A stretch of DNA of 64,000 nt from Denitromonas iodatirespirans (GTDB lineage Bacteria > Pseudomonadota > Gammaproteobacteria > Burkholderiales > Rhodocyclaceae). Position 1 is the stretch's first letter. Each line of letters starts with the position of its first letter. The stretch covers positions 47,846 to 111,845 of the forward strand of contig NZ_JAEKFT010000017.1 of assembly GCF_018524365.1 (NCBI RefSeq), written 5' to 3'. The notes under the pieces are model-generated. The model had not been told where the DNA came from. It saw only the letters and a list, made by a program, of their open reading frames with translations, and did not search any database. The translations under genes were made by a program, and so were the position numbers. This document shows positions 57,682-64,000 of the stretch, one piece after another.

Positions 57682-58758
57682 ATGACGCTTCCCGCCGCTT
57701 CTGCCCTGCTCGTCCAATGCCGCCCGGGCTTCGAAAAAGAAGCCGCCGCCGAGCTCGACGAGCGCGCGGTTCTTGCCAGCATATCCGGGCACAGCCGCGC
57801 GAGCGAACGTGACGGTTACGTGATGTTTCATCTCGACGAGCCCATGCCCTGGTCGGAACTGCAGGCCGCGCTCAACTGGCGCGACCTGGTCTTTGCCCGC
57901 CAGGCGTGGCCGGTCATCGCCCATATCGCCGCCCTGCCCGATCGCGACCGGGTGACGCCGATCGTCGAGGCGCTCGGCGCCGCCCGCGCCCGCGTTTCGG
58001 GCGTCATGTTCGAATACCCGGACACCAACGACGGCAAGAGCCGCTCGGGCTTCTGCAAGCGCTTCGCCGGCCCGCTCGACAACGGCTTGGCCGAGGCCGG
58101 CCTGCTGCGCCCCACCGGCCGCGACCCGCAGCTTCAGCTGTTTTTCCCCGACGCCTCGCAGGTGTGGATCGGCCTGGGCTCGCCCCGGCTGACCAATCCC
58201 TGGCCACAAGGCATCGCCCGGCTGCGCATGCCCTCCGAGGCGCCCAGCCGCTCGACGCTCAAGCTGGCCGAAGCGCTGATGTGCCTGCTCGACGAGACCG
58301 AGCGCGAGCGCTGGCTGCGCCCCCAGGGCAAGGCGGTCGACCTCGGTGCGGCGCCCGGCGGCTGGAGCTGGCAGCTGGCCCAGCGCGGCCTGTATGTCAC
58401 GGCCATCGACAACGGCCCGATGGACCCGCGCCTGCTGGCCGGCGGCATGGTCACCCATGTGCGCGCCGACGGCTTCACCTGGCGCCCGCCGCGCACCATC
58501 GACTGGCTGGTCTGCGACATGGTCGAGCAGCCGACCCGCATCGCCACGCTGATGGCCGACTGGAGCCTGCACAAGCGCTGCCGCCATGCCATCTTCAACC
58601 TCAAGCTGCCGATGAAGCAGCGCTACCGGGCCTTGATGCAGTGCCAGGACATCATCGAGCAAAAGCTCGACGGCATCCCCTACACCCTGCGCCTCAAGCA
58701 GCTCTACCACGATCGCGAAGAGGTCACCGGCTACCTTGGTCGGGCCGATCTGCGTTGA
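57682..58758 (+). CDS. rlmM: 23S rRNA 2'-O-ribose C2498 methyltransferase RlmM
   Basis: 358 residues. N-terminal THUMP-like region, then a Rossmann methyltransferase domain: VDLGAAPGGWSWQL is the SAM motif, WLVCDMVEQP holds the catalytic Asp and FNLKLPMKQRY the second Lys of the K-D-K set. Start at ATG 57682. The upstream in-frame Met lacks similarity. Divergent from the aldo/keto reductase gene. Confidence 0.95.
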   Translation: MTLPAASALLVQCRPGFEKEAAAELDERAVLASISGHSRASERDGYVMFHLDEPMPWSELQAALNWRDLVFARQAWPVIAHIAALPDRDRVTPIVEALGAARARVSGVMFEYPDTNDGKSRSGFCKRFAGPLDNGLAEAGLLRPTGRDPQLQLFFPDASQVWIGLGSPRLTNPWPQGIARLRMPSEAPSRSTLKLAEALMCLLDETERERWLRPQGKAVDLGAAPGGWSWQLAQRGLYVTAIDNGPMDPRLLAGGMVTHVRADGFTWRPPRTIDWLVCDMVEQPTRIATLMADWSLHKRCRHAIFNLKLPMKQRYRALMQCQDIIEQKLDGIPYTLRLKQLYHDREEVTGYLGRADLR

Positions 58759-58783
58759 TCACCGAAACGACATCGCAACGCGC

Positions 58784-58789
58784 TATAAT
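58784..58789 (+). promoter_or_regulatory. -10 (TATAAT) of rhlE promoter
   Basis: Perfect TATAAT 56 bases before the rhlE ATG and 26 after the rlmM stop. The -35 at 17 bases is poor (accgaa). It predicts a leader of about 50 nt. Confidence 0.6.
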
Positions 58790-58845
58790 CCTTTGTTTTC
58801 TCACCTATTGAGGCGCTGCGCGCCCGCCCAGGACACTGACCGCCT

Positions 58846-60267
58846 ATGACTTTTGCCGACCTCGGCCTGATGCCGGAACTGCTGCGCGCCGTTGAAGACG
58901 CCGGTTACTCGGAGCCGACGCCCATCCAGCGCGAGGCCATTCCGATCGTGCTGTCGGGCCAGGACGTGATGGGCGGCGCGCAAACCGGCACCGGCAAAAC
59001 CGCCAGTTTCACGCTCCCGCTGCTGCAGCGCCTGGCCCCGCATGCCAGCACCAGCACCTCGCCCGCCCGCCATCCGGTGCGCGCGCTGATCCTGGCGCCG
59101 ACCCGCGAGTTGGCCATGCAGGTGCACGAATCGGTGCTCACCTACAGCCGTCACCTGCCGCTACGCGCCACCTGCATCTACGGCGGCGTCGACATGCGCG
59201 CCCAGACCCAGGTCCTGCGCGACGGCGTCGAGATCGTGGTGGCCACCCCCGGCCGCCTGCTCGACCATGTCCAGCAACGCAGCATCCAGCTCAACCAGGT
59301 CAAGATGCTGGTGCTCGACGAAGCCGACCGCATGCTCGACATGGGCTTCATCCCCGACATCCGCCGCATCCTCTCGCTGCTGCCCAACCAGCGCCAGAGC
59401 CTGCTGTTCTCGGCCACCTTCTCCAACGAGATCAAGAAGCTGGCCGACCAGATGCTCAACGAGCCGCAGCTGATCGAAGTGGCCCGCCGCAACATGGTCA
59501 GCGAGACCATCGAGCACCAGGTCTACCCGGTCGAGTCCAGCCGCAAGCGCGACCTGCTGGTGCATCTGCTCAAGACCAGCATCGACGCGCAGGTGCTGGT
59601 CTTCGTCGACACAAAGTTCGGCTGCAGCCGCCTCACCCACTACCTCAACCGCTGCGACATTCCGGCCGACGCCATCCATGGCGACAAGAGCCAGCAACAG
59701 CGCACCGAGGCGCTCGAAGGCTTCAAGAACGGCACCACCCGCGTACTCATCGCCACCGACGTGGCCGCCCGCGGCCTGGACATCGACGACCTGCCCTATG
59801 TGGTCAACTACGTCCTGCCCAACACCTCCGAAGACTATGTGCACCGCATCGGCCGCACCGGCCGTGCCGGCAAGAAGGGCAAGGCCATCTCGCTGGTGGC
59901 GCCCGAAGACCGCCACAACCTGGCCGACATCGAAAAGCTGATCAAGCTGAAGATCCCCGTCCATACGGTCGACGACTTCCAGGTCGCGCCGACGCACGAG
60001 CGCGAGGAACGCGGCGCGCGCCGGGGCCGCAGCGACGAGGGCAGCCCCCGCCGCAGCCGTGACGAGGACCGCCCGTCGCGCCCGCGCAGCGAGCGCACCC
60101 GCAGCCCGGCACGCACCAAATCCACCGTGGCCGCCGACGGCTTCGACTACGCCAAGCCCTACGAAGCGTCCGACGCGCCCAAGGCCTCGGCCAGCAAACC
60201 CGAGGTGCCGTCGCGCCGCAACCGTCCGGTCGCCTTCCTGCTCGGCGGCATCGGCCGCAAAGCCTGA
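58846..60267 (+). CDS. rhlE: DEAD-box RNA helicase RhlE
   Basis: 473 residues. MTFADLGLMPELLRAVEDAGY with TPIQ is the Q motif, AQTGTGKT motif I, PTRELAMQV motif Ia, LDEADRML motif II (DEAD), SATF motif III, and HRIGRTGRAGKKG motif VI. The last ~90 residues are a basic, Arg/Ser-rich disordered tail as in RhlE proteins. Likely helps RNA decay and ribosome assembly at low temperature. The leader may have a role in cold regulation. Confidence 0.95.
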   Translation: MTFADLGLMPELLRAVEDAGYSEPTPIQREAIPIVLSGQDVMGGAQTGTGKTASFTLPLLQRLAPHASTSTSPARHPVRALILAPTRELAMQVHESVLTYSRHLPLRATCIYGGVDMRAQTQVLRDGVEIVVATPGRLLDHVQQRSIQLNQVKMLVLDEADRMLDMGFIPDIRRILSLLPNQRQSLLFSATFSNEIKKLADQMLNEPQLIEVARRNMVSETIEHQVYPVESSRKRDLLVHLLKTSIDAQVLVFVDTKFGCSRLTHYLNRCDIPADAIHGDKSQQQRTEALEGFKNGTTRVLIATDVAARGLDIDDLPYVVNYVLPNTSEDYVHRIGRTGRAGKKGKAISLVAPEDRHNLADIEKLIKLKIPVHTVDDFQVAPTHEREERGARRGRSDEGSPRRSRDEDRPSRPRSERTRSPARTKSTVAADGFDYAKPYEASDAPKASASKPEVPSRRNRPVAFLLGGIGRKA

Positions 60268-60274
60268 GCACGCG

Positions 60275-60291
60275 CGCCGTTGGCGCGTTTC
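60275..60291 (+). terminator. Weak hairpin after rhlE
   Basis: GCGCC gtt GGCGC followed by GTTT. A second GC-rich hairpin follows at about 60298-60320. The T run is short, so termination is uncertain. Confidence 0.35.
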
Positions 60292-60427
60292 GCCCCCGCC
60301 GCCGCATCGGCGGGCGGCGCTTGAAACGAACGAACAGAGGGGGAAACCCCCTGCATTCAACGTCAAGATTCGCCGGTCCGGGTCGATATGATGGTGAGCA
60401 TTCCGATCACCACCGTTCAGGCTGCCG

Positions 60428-62827
60428 ATGGAACTGGCTCCCGTGCCCCGAGAATCCGACGATTTCTTCGTCCCCGATCTGACCGAAGGGGCCGAAGCCG
60501 GCTTGTACCTCTCGCTCTTCGAGTTGATGAACGAGGGGCTGATCATTGCCAGCGACGAGACCATCCTGGAGGTCAACAGCGCCGTCTGCCGACTGATGGA
60601 GCGCAGCTATCGCGACCTGGCCGGCCAGCCCTTGTCCTCCCTGTTTCCGAACGAACGCGCCTTCCTCAAGGCCCGCGGCGCCCTGTTCATCCAGGGCGAG
60701 ATGCGCGGCAGCCTGCGGGTCAGCCTGCCCGGCGGGCGTGAGCGCGACCTGAGCTATGTGGCCGCCGCGCGCATCCGCCCCGGCGTCCATGCCCTGATCC
60801 TCAGCCCCGACCCGGTCACCGGCCTGACGCCCGGCGGCCAACGCGCCACCGACACCGTCTGGCCGCGCCTGGCCGCCGCGCTCGACCAGCCTGCGCTGGT
60901 GCTCGACGCACGCGGCAAGATCATGGCCGCCAACGCCCCGGCACGGCGCCGCTTCGCCACCGGCGGCGGCGCCCTGACCGGCCTCGACCTGTCAGCGCTG
61001 TGCGCCGTGAGCGGCGCCTCGCACGAGTCCGGGCCGGTCACCGTCACGCCGGCCGACGGCGGCGCGCCCATGCTCGGCCGCTTGCTGGCCGGCCCGGAGC
61101 CGGGCTGGCAGGTGCTGCTGCTCAGCACCGTGACGTCGGCGGCCCCCGTCGCCCCGGCGCCGCCGGCAGTGGTCGCACCGAGCCTCCGCCCCACCGACCT
61201 TGACCTGTTCGGCACCAACGCCCGCGCCGTGATCGTCACCGACGCGGACCACCGGATCCAGTCCGTCAACCCCGCCTTCTCGGCCCTGACCGGGATCGAC
61301 GCGGCGCAGCTCGTCGGCCAGCCCCTGTCCGCCGCCGCCAGCGGACGCCAGGACGCGGCCTTCTTTTCGCGACTCGAAGACAGCCTCGCCGACAGCGATG
61401 CCTGGCAGGGCGAATTCTGGTTGCGCAACCGCAAGGGCGAAGCCTTCCCCGAATGGCTCTCCTTCAACCGCGTGCGCGATGCCGAGGGCCGGCCGCTGGC
61501 CCACATCGGCTTGTTCAGCGACCTATCGGCCCGCAAGCAGGCCGAATCGCGCGCCGACTATCTGGCCAACCACGACGCGCTGACCGGGCTGCCCAAAGCG
61601 CACTTCATCGAAGCGCGCTTCAACGAACTGGCGCCCGGCGCACAGCGCCGCCAGCAACACCTTGCGCTGGTCTACCTCGACATCGACCAGTTCAAACAGA
61701 TCAACCTGGCCCATGGCCATGCCGTGGGCGACCAGATCCTCCAGCAACTCGCCGGCCGGCTGCGCCAGTGCAGCCCCCGCATCCAGATCGCCCGCCCCGG
61801 CAGCGACCGTTTCCTGGCCCTGATCCACGGCGTGGAGCTGCTCAGCGAAGTCACCCGCGAGGCCAATGTGCTGCATGAAGCCGTGGGCGCGCCGTTCAAG
61901 GCCGGCGACGCCTCGGTCACGCTCAGCGCCAGTCTCGGCGCGGCCGTCTTCCCCGGCGACGGCGCCGGCTTCGCCGAGTTGTGCGCGCTTACCGCCACCG
62001 CGCTCGATCGCGCGCGCCTCGAAGGCCCCGGCGCCACCTGGTTCCACACCCATGAACTCAACACCGCCAGCTTCGAGCAGGCGGCACTCGAGCGTGCCCT
62101 GACCCATGCGGTGAGCCGCAACGAGCTGGAAATGCATTTTCAGCCGGTGGTCGACGCCGACACGGGCACCATCATCGCCGCCGAAGCCCTGCTGCGCTGG
62201 CGCCATCCCGACATGGGGCTGGTGCCGGCCCACCAGTTCCTGCCCGTCGCCCAAAGCGCCGGGCTGGATATCGAGATCGGGCAGCAGGCCCTGCGCATGG
62301 TCTGCGCCCATGCCGCCGAATGGCATGGGGCGGGGCTCGCGCTGCCGGTGTCCATCGGCGCCACCGAGCACATGCTGACCTACGGCCGGCTGCAGGAAAC
62401 GCTGGTCGACGCTCTGCGCGACACCGGCCTGCCCGCCGAGGCCGTCGAGCTGAACCTGCCCGAAGCCTGCCTGCTGCGCGACCATGACGATCTGGTCAAG
62501 GCACTCTACGCCCTCGACAGCCTGGGCGTGCGCATCGCCATCACCGCTATCGGCGCCACGCCGCTGCCGCTGGGGCGGCTGCGCCAGCGCGCGGTGCATC
62601 GCCTCAAGCTCGACCGCTCGCTGATCCGCGAGCTGTCGCATGCCGACAACCAGTGTGTGCTGGCCGCCACGGTGGCTGCCGCCGAGGCTCTCGGCCTGAG
62701 TGTGCAGGGCGTCGGCGTCGAGTCGGCCGAGCAGCAGGCGGCACTGCAAGCGCTCGGCGTCGTGCGCCAGCAAGGCCGCCTCTTCGCCGCCCCGATGCCA
62801 GCCGACGATTTCGCCCAGTTGCTGTAA
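60428..62827 (+). CDS. PAS-PAS-GGDEF-EAL protein with degenerate GGDEF and EAL motifs
   Basis: 799 residues, no membrane segment. PAS-like domains at about 30-120, 150-235 and 258-375 (TNARAVIVTDADHRIQSVNPAF in part). The GGDEF domain (380-540) reads PGSDRF where GGDEF is expected, so no cyclase activity is predicted. The EAL domain (555-799) keeps AAEALLRWRHP, but the metal and catalytic motifs are changed: NLPEA in place of the E-x-TE motif, TAIGATPL in place of DDFGTG, and VGVES in place of EGVET. It is most likely a c-di-GMP-independent signalling or targeting protein. The group II intron begins right after the stop. Confidence 0.88.
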   Translation: MELAPVPRESDDFFVPDLTEGAEAGLYLSLFELMNEGLIIASDETILEVNSAVCRLMERSYRDLAGQPLSSLFPNERAFLKARGALFIQGEMRGSLRVSLPGGRERDLSYVAAARIRPGVHALILSPDPVTGLTPGGQRATDTVWPRLAAALDQPALVLDARGKIMAANAPARRRFATGGGALTGLDLSALCAVSGASHESGPVTVTPADGGAPMLGRLLAGPEPGWQVLLLSTVTSAAPVAPAPPAVVAPSLRPTDLDLFGTNARAVIVTDADHRIQSVNPAFSALTGIDAAQLVGQPLSAAASGRQDAAFFSRLEDSLADSDAWQGEFWLRNRKGEAFPEWLSFNRVRDAEGRPLAHIGLFSDLSARKQAESRADYLANHDALTGLPKAHFIEARFNELAPGAQRRQQHLALVYLDIDQFKQINLAHGHAVGDQILQQLAGRLRQCSPRIQIARPGSDRFLALIHGVELLSEVTREANVLHEAVGAPFKAGDASVTLSASLGAAVFPGDGAGFAELCALTATALDRARLEGPGATWFHTHELNTASFEQAALERALTHAVSRNELEMHFQPVVDADTGTIIAAEALLRWRHPDMGLVPAHQFLPVAQSAGLDIEIGQQALRMVCAHAAEWHGAGLALPVSIGATEHMLTYGRLQETLVDALRDTGLPAEAVELNLPEACLLRDHDDLVKALYALDSLGVRIAITAIGATPLPLGRLRQRAVHRLKLDRSLIRELSHADNQCVLAATVAAAEALGLSVQGVGVESAEQQAALQALGVVRQQGRLFAAPMPADDFAQLL

Positions 62828-64000
62828 TCGGGATAGGGGCGGCCAGATTACCTGACCGATCCCCTCCCACACCACCCGGCATGCGGGTCCGCACCGGGCG
62901 GTTCGAGCAGTTGAGGTCATGAGAGCCGAGGCACGCCGAGACGGTCGAAGTAGGCAATCGGCATCGCCCGATTCAGCGCGAAGCGGCTGTTGCACCACCA
63001 TCGACGGCTGTTCACGGCGATCCGCTGGGCGTCGGTTCGCGATGCCCCCATTGCCAGCAACTCCCGGTATATCGTCACACCCCGACGCCAGTGCTTGAGC
63101 TGCAACGCGCGCAACCGGTGCCTGAGCCACTCGTCCAGTTCGCCGAACACCTTGGGTGTCTGCGCAAGCTGGAAGTAGGCCTTCCAGCCAGGCATGTAGG
63201 CCCGCAGTCGTTCGGCAACCTCCGGCAGGCTGCGCCCACCTGAGCGGCGCGTCATTTCCCGGATACGCTGTTTGAAGCTCTCCAGTGCCTTTCGGGCCAC
63301 CGCACACTTGATCCGATCACCCGCACTGCGCCACAGCTCGTAGCCCAGAAACTTGCGACCGGTCGCCGGTGCGACCGCTGTCTTGGCCTCATTGACCTTC
63401 AGGTGGAGCCGCTCGTAGTACTTGCGCAGCCCCGCCAGCACCCGTTCGCCCGCCCGGCGACTGCGTACATACACGTTGCAGTCGTCGGCATAGCGCACGA
63501 AGCGGTGGCCACCGCGCTCCAGCGCCCGATCCACCTCGTCGAGCAGCACATTGGCCAACAGCGGCGACAGCGGCCCGCCTTGCGGCGTACCTTCGTAGCG
63601 CGCCATGGCCACCCCGCCATCCATGAGCCCGGCCACAAGGTAGCGACGGATCAGCCGAAGTACAGCACGGTCCGCAATTCGCCTCAATAGCCGTTCCATC
63701 AGAATGTCGTGATTGACCCGGTCGAAGAACTTCTCCAGATCCACATCGACCACCACCCGGTAGCCGTCCTGCACGTAGCGCTGCGCTTCGAGCACCGCGT
63801 CGTGCGCCCGGCGCCCAGGACGGAAGCCATGGCTGTGTTCGGAGAAGCTCGGATCAATGATGGGCTGCAACACTTGCAGCAGGGCTTGCTGGATCAGTCG
63901 ATCCGTCACCGTCGGAATCCCCAGTTCGCGCACCCCACCACCGGATTTCGGGATCTGGACGCGCCGCACGGCGTGGGGCCGATAACTGCCATCCAGTAAG
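62828..64000 (-). mobile_element. Group II intron, 3' part (runs off the window)
   Basis: Contains the maturase gene and, after its stop, a domain V-like hairpin (stem 62871-62880 with 62891-62902, closing a TGCG stem) and a domain VI-like hairpin (62830-62868). The 3' end, by the AY rule, is at or next to 62827-62829. It is opposite in direction to the GGDEF-EAL gene and abuts its stop codon, so that gene is not broken. Confidence 0.8.
62917..64000 (-). CDS. ltrA: Group II intron reverse transcriptase/maturase LtrA (N-terminus beyond window)
   Basis: 361 visible codons; the frame is open to base 64000, so the start lies outside. Reverse transcriptase motifs are VDVDLEKFFDRVNHD, EGTPQGGPLSPLLANVLLDE and the active-site RYADD. 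The maturase domain X (GWKAYFQLAQTPKVFGELDEWLR in part) follows. The C-terminus ends without an HNH endonuclease, so mobility would rely on replication forks or nicked target. The visible reading frame is intact, so the intron may still be active. Confidence 0.92.
   Translation of the reverse strand, partial: LLDGSYRPHAVRRVQIPKSGGGVRELGIPTVTDRLIQQALLQVLQPIIDPSFSEHSHGFRPGRRAHDAVLEAQRYVQDGYRVVVDVDLEKFFDRVNHDILMERLLRRIADRAVLRLIRRYLVAGLMDGGVAMARYEGTPQGGPLSPLLANVLLDEVDRALERGGHRFVRYADDCNVYVRSRRAGERVLAGLRKYYERLHLKVNEAKTAVAPATGRKFLGYELWRSAGDRIKCAVARKALESFKQRIREMTRRSGGRSLPEVAERLRAYMPGWKAYFQLAQTPKVFGELDEWLRHRLRALQLKHWRRGVTIYRELLAMGASRTDAQRIAVNSRRWWCNSRFALNRAMPIAYFDRLGVPRLS

Overview
The window is a 64 kb piece of a GC-rich betaproteobacterial chromosome, most likely Rhodocyclales (Azoarcus/Thauera/Aromatoleum type). 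The grounds are gene content and order: an mraZ-to-ftsZ division and wall cluster followed by lpxC, a DciA-like gene and secA; a rsmI / yraN-diaA-dolP block; yhdP next to tldD; and an indolepyruvate:ferredoxin oxidoreductase of the kind found in aromatic-degrading denitrifiers. The genus is inference.

1-20100: dcw cluster on the minus strand in the order mraZ-rsmH-ftsL-ftsI-murE-murF-mraY-murD-ftsW-murG-murC-ddl-ftsQ-ftsA-ftsZ-lpxC, then a small membrane protein gene, with dciA (plus strand) and secA (minus, cut by the window edge) beyond. Most junctions are ATGA or GTGA overlaps, so translation is probably coupled. The cluster starts at a promoter carrying four MraZ-type boxes at exact 10-bp spacing. 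A UUCG hairpin ends ftsA, and ftsZ has its own leader with a perfect 12-bp dyad. A small insertion bounded by 18-bp direct repeats lies between ftsW and murG and creates a 35-codon frame coupled to murG. murB is absent.

20300-26300: rnpB RNA, a DUF3025 gene, a lipoprotein, pyrC, rsmI, then yraN, diaA and the BON lipoprotein dolP, and an Lrp-type regulator. 26400-30900: a fused indolepyruvate:ferredoxin oxidoreductase and a periplasmic cyclohexadienyl dehydratase, which together suggest arylpyruvate metabolism. 30900-43700: a soluble PAS histidine kinase, a radical SAM protein, an exported PilJ-domain protein, tldD, a nitrilase-family amidase, yhdP and glnE.

43877-49057: one very large accessory gene (1726 aa) joining a DEDD-type exonuclease-like region, a RecQ helicase and a UvrD/Rep helicase. 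It stands alone between glnE and a tRNA-Pro(CGG) gene, with its own promoter and inverted repeat. This is the best candidate here for an undescribed genome-maintenance or anti-phage system.

49400-64000: tRNA-Pro, ispB, a ugpQ/ugpB-like pair, a lipoprotein, a c-di-GMP operon (aldo/keto reductase, HD-GYP with a changed HD motif, GGDEF-EAL), rlmM, rhlE, a PAS-GGDEF-EAL protein with both enzymatic domains degenerate, and the 3' part of a group II intron that runs off the end.
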